Made by a program: the position numbers and the translations under genes. From NCBI GenBank assembly GCA_028284485.1, contig JANQRQ010000140.1:1-54896 (forward strand): a stretch of DNA of 54,896 nt, read 5' to 3'. Below, in pieces: positions 8,330 to 17,413 of this stretch (within the stretch, counting starts at the first letter, position 1; each line of letters begins with the position of its first letter). The notes under the pieces were generated by a model. It searched no databases and was not told where the DNA came from. It saw only the letters and a list, made by a program, of their open reading frames with translations. Origin of the DNA: Planctomycetaceae bacterium (GTDB lineage: Bacteria > Planctomycetota > Planctomycetia > Planctomycetales > Planctomycetaceae).

Positions 8330-9547
8330 TTGCCACGCATGAAATATGCTTTGATCATTCCGGATGGTGCCGCAGACGAACCGCAGGATTCACTCGGCGG
8401 TCGGACGCCCCTGGCAGCGGCGCGAATGCCACATATGGACGAAATCGCAGGCCGTGGCATCGTGGGACGCGCCGATCATACTCCGCCCTCCATGCCGTCC
8501 GGCAGCGATGTCGGGACAATGAGTCTGTTCGGCTACGATCCACTTCAGTATCACACGGGTCGGGCTCCACTCGAGGCGGCCGCACGGGGGATCGAGCTTG
8601 CAAAAAATGATTGGGCGATTCGCTGCAATCTGGTGACGATTGAAAACAGCGTCATGCGGAGTTTTACGGCCGAGCAAATCCCCAATGACGTTGCCCAAGC
8701 TGCCATTCGACGATTGCAAAAGGAATACTGTGGCAGTACCGAATGGAAATTTCATGCCGGCGTTAGCTATCGAAACTTGTTGATTTATCGGGGGCGCGAC
8801 GAAACGGCTCCGTTCGACAACTCCACCCATACCATTCCGCCGCACGATATTACCGGGCAGCCGGTCGCGGAATTTCTACCAACAGGCACTGGGGCTGACG
8901 ATTTGCTTCGTATGATGGATCGCAGTGCCGAGATTCTGCCACAAGTTCCGGAAAACGCAGCCCGCGCTCAAGACGGAGAATCGCCTGCCACCCAAATCTG
9001 GTTATGGGGTCAAGGTCACGCACCGGAATTGGCGAATTTCCAGCAACGATTTGGCGTCACGAGTGCTGTCATCACTGCCGTTGACTTATTGCGTGGAATT
9101 GGTCGACTGCTTGGTTGGCGGATTGTGGAGGTTCCCGGTGCGACGGGCTATCTGGACACCGACTACGCCGCAAAGGGGCGATACGCCATCGACACACTGC
9201 AGGATGTCGATTTTATTGTGGTTCATGTCGAGGCGACAGACGAAGCGTCGCATGAAGGGGCCACCAACGAAAAGGTGACGGCGTTGGAGCAAATCGACTC
9301 GCACATCGTGGGACCTGTCCATCGATGGCTCGCAGAGCAGGGCGACTACCGAATTCTCGTCTGTCCCGATCATCCCACTTTTCTGCGAACGAAGACACAC
9401 AGCCACGGATTTGTCCCATTTGCCATGTGCGGAAGAGAAATCGATCCGGATTCGCAGTCGCGTTACAACGAAGTCGAAGCGGCGAAATCGAAGCTGGAGC
9501 TTTCCAACGGCTATGACTTGATGCCCATGTTTCTGGGATGCGATTGA
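8330..9547 (+). CDS. apgM: 2,3-bisphosphoglycerate-independent phosphoglycerate mutase, ApgM type
   Basis: This 405-residue enzyme interconverts 3- and 2-phosphoglycerate in glycolysis and gluconeogenesis, using two metal ions and no bisphosphoglycerate cofactor. It belongs to the alkaline-phosphatase superfamily and resembles the archaeal-type ApgM. The metal-binding N-terminus is Ile-Ile-Pro-Asp-Gly. The nucleophile lies in Ser-Gly-Ser-Asp-Val-Gly (Ser59), just before Gly-Tyr-Asp-Pro. Later metal ligands are in Asp-Glu-Ala-Ser-His-Glu-Gly and in Pro-Asp-His-Pro-Thr plus Thr-His-Ser-His-Gly. The length fits the family, usually about 400 residues. AGGAG at 8319-8323 lies six bases before a TTG at 8330 and fifteen before an ATG at 8339, so the TTG is preferred and the ATG would remove only three residues. 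It is separated from the AroDE-like gene by 141 bases. Confidence 0.93.
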   Translation: MPRMKYALIIPDGAADEPQDSLGGRTPLAAARMPHMDEIAGRGIVGRADHTPPSMPSGSDVGTMSLFGYDPLQYHTGRAPLEAAARGIELAKNDWAIRCNLVTIENSVMRSFTAEQIPNDVAQAAIRRLQKEYCGSTEWKFHAGVSYRNLLIYRGRDETAPFDNSTHTIPPHDITGQPVAEFLPTGTGADDLLRMMDRSAEILPQVPENAARAQDGESPATQIWLWGQGHAPELANFQQRFGVTSAVITAVDLLRGIGRLLGWRIVEVPGATGYLDTDYAAKGRYAIDTLQDVDFIVVHVEATDEASHEGATNEKVTALEQIDSHIVGPVHRWLAEQGDYRILVCPDHPTFLRTKTHSHGFVPFAMCGREIDPDSQSRYNEVEAAKSKLELSNGYDLMPMFLGCD

Positions 9548-9653
9548 GGCTGCGTTGGTTTATGAGCGATTCGGTCGATGCCGCTCAGTTCTGCACGTGT
9601 GAGGTTTGGTATGCCTTTAGTTTTCTCGATGAACTTGTTTCGTAGCAACCTCG

Positions 9654-10817
9654 ATGAGCGTTGAACTTGAACGGATTGATGGTCATTGGCTCAAGCGATT
9701 TCGCGCGAATCTGCGCCGATGGTACGACAAGCATGCCAGAGACTTGCCGTGGCGACGAACTCGCGATGCCTATGCCGTCTGGATTAGCGAGATTATGCTG
9801 CAGCAGACGACTGTTAAAGCGGTCATTCCGTATTACTCGCGGTTTCTGAAATCCTTTCCGACAATTCAACGACTGGCATCGGCGACGGAAGAAGAGGTCC
9901 TTAACCATTGGGAAGGCCTTGGTTATTACAGTCGTGCGCGAAATATTCACAAGACGGCCAAGTTGGTCACCGACAAGTTTAGTGGTCGCTTTCCAGAATC
10001 GGTTGACGAATTGCAATCGTTACCGGGTATCGGGCGATATACCGCCGGCGCGATCGCATCGTTTGCGTTCGATCATCGGGCACCGATTGTCGAAGCGAAT
10101 ACGTTGCGGCTGTACAGTCGGCTACTGGGATTTCGAGGGGACCCCAGGTCGTCCGATGGTCAGCGCTTGCTGTGGCAGTTTGCGGAACGCCTTCTGCCGC
10201 GGAACGATCCCGGCCGATTCAACCAGGCATTAATGGAATTGGGATCGGCAGTTTGCACCGTGAACGACCCAGCCTGTTCGCGTTGCCCGGGGCGGACGTT
10301 ATGCTCGGCGGCCGCGGACGGAATCCAAAACGAGATTCCACGAGCTCCGGCAAAGATCGAGATCACAGAAATCACCGAGGTTTACTTGGCGGTTAAGCGG
10401 CGGCGGCGATTCCTGTTGTACAAAAGGCCGACGGGGCAGCGCTGGGCCGGTTTATGGGATTTTCCACGGTTTGAAATCGGTCATGAGTTAACCCATCAAC
10501 TGGGCAACTTCTCGAAGCCTGACGCTTCGGTTGTCACGAAACCGGTTCGGCGATCGCTCGAACAACTCCTCGAACAACAAACAGGAATCACCGCCTCTGT
10601 TGGTCAATTGTTAACGCAACTTAATCATGGTGTCACAAGGTACCGGATTCGGTTGATCTGCTTCGATGCGAGTTACAAGTCGGGGCAGTGGGCCGGGGAC
10701 AGCGATCAGGTGCAGTGGGTGTCAGCCTCGGCCCTTTCCGATTTCCCGCTGTCGACGACCGGCCGCAAAGTGGCGACCTTGCTGCAAAACGGAACTGGCG
10801 CCGACCGCGATCCCTAA
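9654..10817 (+). CDS. mutY: A/G-specific adenine glycosylase
   Basis: This 387-residue DNA repair enzyme removes adenine mispaired with 8-oxoguanine. The helix-hairpin-helix is Leu-Pro-Gly-Ile-Gly-Arg-Tyr-Thr-Ala at about 123-131. The catalytic Glu is Glu46, in Ser-Glu-Ile-Met-Leu-Gln-Gln. The iron-sulfur cluster ligands Cys201, Cys208, Cys211 and Cys217 have the standard spacing C-x6-C-x2-C-x5-C. A C-terminal NUDIX-like domain (about 240-380), used by MutY to read 8-oxoguanine, includes Gly-Leu-Trp-Asp-Phe-Pro. The notable change is at the second catalytic residue: E. coli Asp138, in Asp-Gly-Asn-Val, is replaced by Glu147 in Glu-Ala-Asn-Thr. The spacing from the catalytic Glu is exactly that of E. 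coli (101 residues), so the alignment is firm. The function is very likely kept, perhaps with altered chemistry. Confidence 0.94.
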   Translation: MSVELERIDGHWLKRFRANLRRWYDKHARDLPWRRTRDAYAVWISEIMLQQTTVKAVIPYYSRFLKSFPTIQRLASATEEEVLNHWEGLGYYSRARNIHKTAKLVTDKFSGRFPESVDELQSLPGIGRYTAGAIASFAFDHRAPIVEANTLRLYSRLLGFRGDPRSSDGQRLLWQFAERLLPRNDPGRFNQALMELGSAVCTVNDPACSRCPGRTLCSAAADGIQNEIPRAPAKIEITEITEVYLAVKRRRRFLLYKRPTGQRWAGLWDFPRFEIGHELTHQLGNFSKPDASVVTKPVRRSLEQLLEQQTGITASVGQLLTQLNHGVTRYRIRLICFDASYKSGQWAGDSDQVQWVSASALSDFPLSTTGRKVATLLQNGTGADRDP

Positions 10818-11165
10818 GTGCCGATTCGTCAGAGACTTCGACAGAGACTTCGAAGGGGAGTCGAAAAATCTCCATCGCGCCTTCCGCCCCAGGGTATACT
10901 AACGGTGTAACATTCCAGAAATGCGACGAGAATGTGGCGCTTAGCGTATGTTATGTGCTCCCGAGAATGGATAGACTAACAAGAGTTAGGGTTGATTTCG
11001 GCAAAATATAGAATTTGGATAGTCGCGAATAGAGCGGTTATAAGGAATAACCCACCAGCGTCCAGACAGCGTTTCAAATTCAAACGGGAAACTATTTTCG
11101 ACTGAATTAGAATGCGGGAATGTCGGCGCAACCAGCATACAGTCGAGACAACAACCGGAAATTAA
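10818..11165 (+). other. 348-base intergenic stretch
   Basis: No gene is recognised. Two near-copies of a ten-base unit, GAGACTTCGA, lie close together at about 10830-10855. A TATACT at 10895-10900 could be a -10 box, but no matching -35 box is evident. The promoter of the following membrane protein probably lies here. Confidence 0.3.
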
Positions 11166-12125
11166 TTGTGCCGCACGCCAGCGGAAACGAGAAACGATTT
11201 GGCTTCCAACGTTAAAGAACAAATCATTTCTTCCGATGTCGATCAAACCGTTCGACGTCAATCGGCTGACGCTGCGCGCCAATCGCAGCCATCTGACGTG
11301 GCATCATCCACTCGCCGAAACGACGATCATTCCCGCCGGCAAACTCGGAGCGGCTCAATCGGGTTGTGGTTCAATTCGTTTCGTCGAGGAATGCGACGCA
11401 TCTTCAAGAACCACAAAGCGGCTGGGTATGTGGTTTCGTTGTTGCTTCACGTCACACTCTTGTTCATGTTTTCTGCGATCGTTCTACACGAAATCAATAA
11501 GAACAAGGGGTTCAGTACGACGGTCAGCCAAGAGGAAGGCGACTCGAACGTTTTCGAGGAAGTCATCGATACTCGCATGGAGCTAGCGGGATTTGCCGAC
11601 TCGGCTTCTCAACCGCCCCAATTCCAGCCGATTCCTTTTGATTCGAGCTTTGCCGACGAAATCATGTCAGACGATGCGTTGGCCAATCTCGGTTCTATTG
11701 CTGATGCGACGGATGGCCTGAGTGGTGATTCCGTCGACCGCGGTGCCGGCTACCGTATTCCCGACCGCGAAACCGTGGTTTCGCAGGGGAGCTTCACCGT
11801 GTGGACCGAACCGGAAACGCCGCTCCCCAAGCAAGACTACATCATTTACATCCATATCAAGCTTCCCGAAAAAGTCCGCCGTTATCCGATTCGCGATCTC
11901 TCCGGCTGGGTCCGTGGAACGGATAAGTTCTACAAGCCGATCCCCGATCCGGCTGACTTTCGCCGCACACAGAAGTTTCTGCAGGTGATGAAGCACGAAA
12001 CGCAGCTGCGCGTCAAGATTCCGGGCGCCGCCAACCTGGTTGAAGACACCATTCGCATCAATTCCCGAATTCTCAATGAGACGCAGGAACTGAAGCTGGT
12101 CTTCAAGAAGCCCTCAGTCGACTAA
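11166..12125 (+). CDS. Single-pass membrane protein of unknown function
   Basis: I do not recognise a characterised family. With the TTG start at 11166 (GGAA five bases upstream) the product is 319 residues. A polar, Arg/Ser-rich N-terminal segment (1-85) is followed by one membrane helix at about 86-108 (Val-Val-Ser-Leu-Leu-Leu-His-Val-Thr-Leu-Leu-Phe). The Ser-Leu-x-Leu-His pattern in the helix recurs in planctomycete membrane proteins, from memory. An acidic linker (about 115-190) leads to a beta-rich C-terminal domain (about 200-319) presumably outside the cytoplasm. There are no catalytic motifs, repeats or cysteines suggestive of a cofactor. The start is uncertain, because in-frame TTG and ATG codons lie further in. 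Its convergent neighbour is the large lipoprotein gene. A structural or envelope-anchoring role is possible but is only a guess. Confidence 0.75.
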   Translation: MCRTPAETRNDLASNVKEQIISSDVDQTVRRQSADAARQSQPSDVASSTRRNDDHSRRQTRSGSIGLWFNSFRRGMRRIFKNHKAAGYVVSLLLHVTLLFMFSAIVLHEINKNKGFSTTVSQEEGDSNVFEEVIDTRMELAGFADSASQPPQFQPIPFDSSFADEIMSDDALANLGSIADATDGLSGDSVDRGAGYRIPDRETVVSQGSFTVWTEPETPLPKQDYIIYIHIKLPEKVRRYPIRDLSGWVRGTDKFYKPIPDPADFRRTQKFLQVMKHETQLRVKIPGAANLVEDTIRINSRILNETQELKLVFKKPSVD

Positions 12126-12208
12126 CGCGATTCACTTTTCTCGTGGTCATTTCTGGCTCGCGGGAACCAGCAATGGTGGTTCAAAACGCGATCGTCGCGG
12201 CCACAAGT

Positions 12209-12239
12209 CAGCGTAATACGCTGTAGCGTCGCCGACGCT
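12209..12239. terminator. Paired hairpins between convergent genes
   Basis: CAGCGTA at 12209-12215 and TACGCTG at 12217-12223 form a 7-bp inverted repeat with one base between. Directly after it, AGCGTC at 12225-12230 pairs with GACGCT at 12234-12239 and is followed by CTTTAT. The position between two genes that run towards each other fits a two-way terminator. Confidence 0.45.
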
Positions 12240-12326
12240 CTTTATGCGGTGAGGTCGTTCGTCTCCTGGCGGTACCGCGAACCGACCGTTCGTTTACCGT
12301 CATCGGGTCGGCTGTCGCCAGCGAAA

Positions 12327-15300
12327 CTACCGCCGCCGCGCGGTCCGAGCGGGAGTCTGCAAGGCGTTATCGTCAACCAAGGTTTCCGCCGGTTGGCGCC
12401 GTAGGCCGTTGACCAAGCCGTCGGTTCGATCCTCAAGTCCGCTGAGGATCGATTCATCGAGAACTTCGATCAGTACGCGCTGAGCAAACCGGTAGGCTTC
12501 CCAGAAACCGTTCTGTGTCCCGTCGATGGCGCCGTGGAAGACGGTCGCTCCCGGGAGATGCTCTCTTCCCAATGGCCTGGCGATTTGATGATCCGCAGCC
12601 AACACTCGGTTTTGGACCCAATCGACTGCACCATCGACTCGCTTCATGTTGCCCAGAGACGTCGGCGAGTAATCTCCCAATGTGACCCCCGAGACATTAA
12701 TCGCCTGGACTCCTTCGGCCACCCAGCCTTGTTCCACATGACGCCCCTGTTGCTCCACACGCTCGACAGTTGTCGTCAAATGCTCGTCGTCGCCCGCTAA
12801 TGGCGAAACGACGTCGTCAAACATACGAAACAGGCTCAATTCGCCAATCGTCAAAGCGTTGTATGCGATGTTGTTCAAATCGAATGCACTGTCAGGCCGA
12901 TTGATCGTGAAGGGTTTGTGTCTCGATTCGTCGAGCGGTGTGTAACCAATTCGATTCCACGCTGCCAAATCGACATCCTGCCAATAAACCGGTTGCGTCG
13001 TAGCTCGAGTTACGGTGATTTCCGGCTCGTAGATCGACCGCACCGGTTCGCCGTCCAGATTTAGCTCCTCGACATCGAGGCCTACGATATCAAGGATGGT
13101 GGGCGTGAGATCGACCAATCGGCAAGGTCGCTCCACGCGTGCTCCTCGGCGAATTCCCGGCCCGGTGACAAACCAACTGGCGCGCATCGCATCGGCCAGC
13201 GGATAGCCGTGCATGGTGCCGGGCGAGCTTTTCGTGCCGAAGTACCAGCCCGGACGGGCGGTCACCACCAGGTCTGGCGCAAACTCGTTTTCGCGGGCCG
13301 TCAGGTTCTCCTGCCATAATAGATGTCGCGTCAGCGTGACGACACTATCGGGGTACGGTGCTTGGGCCGTGCCCGCCAGCCAGGCGCGTTCGCTGTGGTA
13401 GTACTTCAGCAGCTCCGGCTGGATCGTTTCCAGCAAGCGCAATGGATCGACTTTCGGTGATTGAACCACGTCGTACATGACGACGCCGTTTTGCATGGGA
13501 CGAATGTTCTGAACCGGCTGGTAACGGTAGACCCATTTTTGGTTTTCGTCTTTCTTGCGGTCGATGACGGCGTAACCTCGATCCAATGTCGCAATCATGA
13601 TCGAGTGGTCCGTCAACTTCAGCAGCACGAGATCAATCGGATTCGTAACCTGCCCGTTACCATGAACCGCTTTCGTGGCGCAAATCGACTCCACGACATT
13701 CAACGGCATCATCGACTTCGAAATGGGGTACGAAAACAATTTTGCCGGCGCGTTGGGCCCGGTCCAATCACCGGAGTGATAGTTGTTCTTTGGCAGGAAC
13801 AGGCGAGCAACACCATCGGAATCGCCGTCGACAAACACAAAATTCCGTCGCCCGTCTCCACGGTGCCGGTTCCAACTGCGATGCTGGCGAACCGAAAGCC
13901 CTAATCCACCACCGACCCAGCGACCGTCGCGCGTCATTTCGCGCGGTTTGTAAATTAGCTCATTGGCGATATCGAAGTGGGACAAATGTGTGGTTCGTCC
14001 ACCGTGGTGCCCATGATCACTCACCAGAAACAGGTATGTTTTGTCTAGTCGTCTCTGGGCTCGAAGTTCCGACACGATCTCCCCAATGCACAAATCGGCC
14101 TTGGCAATCGTGCGGCGGGTCATACCGAACTGCCCCCGGCACTGCTTGTGGCTGACCGAGTCGGTCTCTGGTAGCCAAATGATTGTGACCGGGTCGCGAC
14201 GTTGCAAAAGTTCCTTAACAGCGTAGTGCGTGTTCGCATTGTCGATATACTGCCAAGCCTTCTGGGAATGAAAGTACGGCATTTCTCGCGCCATACTCCG
14301 CGTCCACAGCAGCGGCGGAATGTCGGTCATAATGGGCAGAATGCCGGTCGACCAATCCCCCCCATGGTTTCGTAGGTGCGCGTAAATCGGTGGGATGCCC
14401 GTCGTGTTTGCTGCCTTCCATTGGCGGCTTTCGTCCGCACCGAACAGAATCCGTCGCGATTCCTCTTGAGTGCGATTCACTGCGTAGTCGAGTCCCTGGG
14501 GCTGTAACAAACGGGCACTACGGCTCGGTCCCAACGGATCGAGATACGACTCCGACTCCAGCTTGGTGCGGCTGAAACGAACTTGTCCCTTCAAGCCATG
14601 GCGGTCCGAAAAACATCCAGTCCACATTGTGCCGTTGGACGTAATTGTATCGGAGGGAAACGCGGTGAATGCATTACTCAACCAGGCTCCCTGTTCGACG
14701 AATAGGCGGTTCATGTTGGGGATATGGCCTAACGCCGCCATTTCGCGGACGACGTCGGGTCGCAAGCCGTCGACATAAATGACGACGACAGAGCAACCAG
14801 GAACTGGTGAACCGGGCGACGAACCGGCAGTTGCGATTTCCTCGTGGCTGACCGGCTGGATCTTTTTAGGATGACTGATTTCCGCGTAGAACTGCCCAAC
14901 GTTGTCGCTCACGTCAAAATCGTTAACTCCCAGCCAAAGCGTGCCGGTTTGCGATGCCGTCCAGCTCTTTTGGCGACCGATGACGAATGGCTCCCCGTTA
15001 TCGATTCGGCCGATTAATGCATAGCAAGGGGCTGGGCCTTGTGCGGCACTCGGCAATGGAAACGGTTCATCGACGACGCTGTCGGAGAAGAAATATGTTC
15101 CTGCCGGGTCGACTTCATCACTGCCGCGTCGCCGCGTCTTCCCCACGACCACTTTTCCGCCGGCGCTAATTGTGATCGGCTGACCGGCGACGACCTGCAC
15201 TCCGGTGTTCACCCATCCCCGATTTCCGGGAACCACGATCGCCCCTTCGGGGACTTCCATCTCGAGCGACGAGACTTCCGTTTTTGGGCCCCCGTGAAAG

Positions 15301-15392
15301 CAACCAGCTAAGGTCATGATGGCGCCGACCAGGGCGCCAAAGGCCAACCGTCGTTTCGATGAAGGTGCGAGACTTTCAGAGTGTTGGGTCAT
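12327..15392 (-). CDS. Lipoprotein with LecA-like domain and type I phosphodiesterase/nucleotide pyrophosphatase domain
   Basis: This 1021-residue protein starts at the ATG at 15392. The frame is open further upstream, but only this start gives a lipoprotein signal peptide, with lipobox Leu-Ala-Gly-Cys (Cys31). Residues about 45-170 resemble the PA-IL (LecA) lectin-like fold, with the pattern Gly-Arg-Ile-Asp-Asn-Gly-Glu-Pro-Phe and later Leu-Gly-Val-Asn-Asp. The catalytic domain begins near residue 190 (Val-Ile-Tyr-Val-Asp-Gly-Leu-Arg-Pro-Asp). Its likely nucleophile Thr lies in Pro-Ser-Asp-Thr-Ile-Thr-Ser-Asn, and metal ligands in Val-Ser-Asp-His-Gly-His-His-Gly-Gly. The domain ends near Thr-Pro-Thr-Ile-Leu-Asp-Ile-Val-Gly. 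About 190 C-terminal residues match nothing I know. It probably cleaves phosphodiester or pyrophosphate bonds at the cell surface; the substrate is unknown. Confidence 0.85.
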   Translation of the reverse strand: MTQHSESLAPSSKRRLAFGALVGAIMTLAGCFHGGPKTEVSSLEMEVPEGAIVVPGNRGWVNTGVQVVAGQPITISAGGKVVVGKTRRRGSDEVDPAGTYFFSDSVVDEPFPLPSAAQGPAPCYALIGRIDNGEPFVIGRQKSWTASQTGTLWLGVNDFDVSDNVGQFYAEISHPKKIQPVSHEEIATAGSSPGSPVPGCSVVVIYVDGLRPDVVREMAALGHIPNMNRLFVEQGAWLSNAFTAFPSDTITSNGTMWTGCFSDRHGLKGQVRFSRTKLESESYLDPLGPSRSARLLQPQGLDYAVNRTQEESRRILFGADESRQWKAANTTGIPPIYAHLRNHGGDWSTGILPIMTDIPPLLWTRSMAREMPYFHSQKAWQYIDNANTHYAVKELLQRRDPVTIIWLPETDSVSHKQCRGQFGMTRRTIAKADLCIGEIVSELRAQRRLDKTYLFLVSDHGHHGGRTTHLSHFDIANELIYKPREMTRDGRWVGGGLGLSVRQHRSWNRHRGDGRRNFVFVDGDSDGVARLFLPKNNYHSGDWTGPNAPAKLFSYPISKSMMPLNVVESICATKAVHGNGQVTNPIDLVLLKLTDHSIMIATLDRGYAVIDRKKDENQKWVYRYQPVQNIRPMQNGVVMYDVVQSPKVDPLRLLETIQPELLKYYHSERAWLAGTAQAPYPDSVVTLTRHLLWQENLTARENEFAPDLVVTARPGWYFGTKSSPGTMHGYPLADAMRASWFVTGPGIRRGARVERPCRLVDLTPTILDIVGLDVEELNLDGEPVRSIYEPEITVTRATTQPVYWQDVDLAAWNRIGYTPLDESRHKPFTINRPDSAFDLNNIAYNALTIGELSLFRMFDDVVSPLAGDDEHLTTTVERVEQQGRHVEQGWVAEGVQAINVSGVTLGDYSPTSLGNMKRVDGAVDWVQNRVLAADHQIARPLGREHLPGATVFHGAIDGTQNGFWEAYRFAQRVLIEVLDESILSGLEDRTDGLVNGLRRQPAETLVDDNALQTPARTARRR

Positions 15393-15911
15393 TCGATGCA
15401 GCACTGCAGTGAGGAAAATCAATCGGGAATGTGTGCACCGCTGTTGATGCGGGATCGGGCCGTCGACTGCGGTCTGCGGCCATTTGCGACCGAAACGGGG
15501 CCGGCCACACGAAGGGTACACGTGTGAGGATCGGCTTCCTCCAGCGGATGGCACCAGCGAATCAATCGTCCGGATCGCTACGATTCTTACTGCTGTTGCG
15601 GATGTTCGGGCTGTACCGATTAATCGGTTTATGCCTGTTAAACTTTTCCGGCTGTAGTGGATTTGACACTTTTGGCGGTCGTGCGGAATTTGAGCCGTAC
15701 GGCACGTGGCCGTAGATCAGCCGACGTCGGTCGAACCGAAATGGTGCATGCCAGGTTCCAACGCAATCCGTCTGCCTGACAGCGTTTGCAATTTGCTCCC
15801 GCCTGTTGAGAACTGCGCAATTCTGCAGTATCGTCGCAGTTACATGGAATCGGCGGGCTCCCTTCCGATTTCCCACTCCGATCATTTCAAACAAACCAGG
15901 AGATCCCTGCG
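15393..15911. other. 519-base divergent intergenic region
   Basis: This region separates the start codons of the lipoprotein gene (minus) and the sulfatase gene (plus), so it must hold both promoters. AGGAG at about 15898-15902 serves the sulfatase start, nine bases further on. The only other clear structure is a perfect 14-base palindrome at 15615-15628, listed separately. No gene is supported here. Confidence 0.5.
15615..15628. promoter_or_regulatory. Perfect 14-base palindrome in divergent promoter region
   Basis: ACCGATTAATCGGT reads the same on both strands and lies near the middle of the divergent intergenic region. Symmetry, length and position fit an operator for a dimeric regulator, but there is no second copy nearby and no regulator gene beside it. 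Confidence 0.3.
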
Positions 15912-17354
15912 ATGTCTCAACGTTATTGGAAATTCGTTTCTACCCTCCTGGCGGCAGGACTCGTACTGGCAACTGTTACACCTGGCGGTACAGCCGAGCG
16001 ACCCAACGTCGTTTTTCTATTGGCCGATGATCTTGGGTGGACCGGACTGAGCTGTTTCGGCAGCGATTTCTACGAAACGCCGAACCTCGATCGGCTGGCC
16101 GCCTCGGGATTGAAACTGACCGATGCCTATTCGGGCTGCACGGTCTGCTCGCCGACTCGAGCCTCGATCATGACCGGAATGTATCCGGCACGCCTGCATT
16201 TGACCGACTTCATCGCTGGGCAGAATCGCCCGTGGGCAAAGATGCGAATTCCGCAGTGGACGAAGTTCCTGGAACATCGATACGTCACAATCGCCGAGGC
16301 GTTGCAGTCCTCCGGTTACAACACTGCGACAGTCGGCAAATGGCACCTCGAGCCGCGCGGACGAAGCGATGGCAACTTCGGTCCGACCGGGCACGGATTC
16401 AATCATATGTTCGCCAAACCGCCGCAAGCCAAAGGCTATTACTTGCCCGATAGCTTTAACAAACAGGGAGAATCGAAGAGCGACTACGTGACCGATTATC
16501 TGACCGATCAAGCGGTGAAATTCATTGACGAAGCGCACGACGGCGATCCGTTCTTTCTGTACTTTGCCTACCACACGCCGCATACGCCGATTCAAGGTCG
16601 CGCTGATCTCGTCGAGGAGTTCAAACAAAAGGTCCGCGGCGATGCCATTCACAAGAATCCCGTTTACGCCGCCATGGTTAAAAGCCTCGACCAAAGTGTC
16701 GGCCGTATTTTGGAGCGCTTGCAGCGCCACGGAATCGCCGACAACACTGTGGTCATATTCACGTCCGACAACGGCGGTTTGACCCAGCGATACGGCAAGC
16801 ATGATGGGTTTACCGAGAACATTCCGCTACGGCGTGGAAAAGGATCCGCCTACGAAGGGGGTGTTCGCGTTCCCACGATCATCAAGTGGCCCAACGTGAC
16901 CACGCCCGGCACTGTTTGCGACGAACCGGTGGTGACGATTGACTACTATCCCACGATTCTGGAAATCACCGGAGCAGACGGCGATTCGACGCACAACGCG
17001 TCGATCGATGGCGTTAGCCTCGTGCCGATCCTCAAGGACCACAATCAATCACTGGGCCGGGATGCTGTCTTCTGGCACTATCCCCATTATCATGCAGGCG
17101 GTGACGGCCCCTACAGCGCCGTCCGCTCGGGACGATGGCGGTTAGTCGAATTTCACGAGGACAAACACGTCGAGCTGTACAACCTCGACGACGACCTTGG
17201 GGAGAAAAACGATCTCGCCGAAAAATTGCCTGTAAAAGCCAACCAGCTTCGCCAGGCGCTGCACGATTGGCGCAAGAGTATCGACGCACAAATGCCGACC
17301 GACAACCCCGATTACGACTCAACACGGGCAACAACCGTAAGCCGCGCTTCGTAA
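15912..17354 (+). CDS. Sulfatase (arylsulfatase A-like)
   Basis: This 480-residue exported sulfatase hydrolyses a sulfate ester using a formylglycine made from cysteine. The signal peptide covers about residues 1-28 (Leu-Leu-Ala-Ala-Gly-Leu-Val-Leu-Ala, cleavage near Gly-Thr-Ala-Glu). The metal-binding start is Ala-Asp-Asp-Leu-Gly (Asp39, Asp40). The maturation motif is Cys79-Ser-Pro-Thr-Arg83, a perfect C-x-P-x-R. Later conserved sites are Val-Gly-Lys-Trp-His-Leu, His-Thr-Pro-His-Thr-Pro and Thr-Ser-Asp-Asn-Gly-Gly. AGGAG lies nine bases before the ATG. An esterase gene starts 59 bases after the stop on the same strand and is likely co-transcribed, so the two may act on the same decorated polymer. 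The sulfated substrate cannot be told, and no maturation enzyme is encoded in the window. Confidence 0.95.
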   Translation: MSQRYWKFVSTLLAAGLVLATVTPGGTAERPNVVFLLADDLGWTGLSCFGSDFYETPNLDRLAASGLKLTDAYSGCTVCSPTRASIMTGMYPARLHLTDFIAGQNRPWAKMRIPQWTKFLEHRYVTIAEALQSSGYNTATVGKWHLEPRGRSDGNFGPTGHGFNHMFAKPPQAKGYYLPDSFNKQGESKSDYVTDYLTDQAVKFIDEAHDGDPFFLYFAYHTPHTPIQGRADLVEEFKQKVRGDAIHKNPVYAAMVKSLDQSVGRILERLQRHGIADNTVVIFTSDNGGLTQRYGKHDGFTENIPLRRGKGSAYEGGVRVPTIIKWPNVTTPGTVCDEPVVTIDYYPTILEITGADGDSTHNASIDGVSLVPILKDHNQSLGRDAVFWHYPHYHAGGDGPYSAVRSGRWRLVEFHEDKHVELYNLDDDLGEKNDLAEKLPVKANQLRQALHDWRKSIDAQMPTDNPDYDSTRATTVSRAS

Positions 17355-17413
17355 TCTGCGATCGATTCAGTCTGTCATAAATTCAGCCCCCATTTTTGTC
17401 GGAGAATTGCATC

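Noticed and set aside
14496..14505. CTGGGGCTGT, identical to the inner arm of the right REP unit
   Set aside because: It is within the phosphodiesterase coding region without GCCCCAG or CCACCC at the right distance.
12327..15392. Pseudogene suspicion because of the unassigned C-terminus
   Set aside because: The frame is open throughout with no frameshift, and the lipobox and catalytic motifs are intact.
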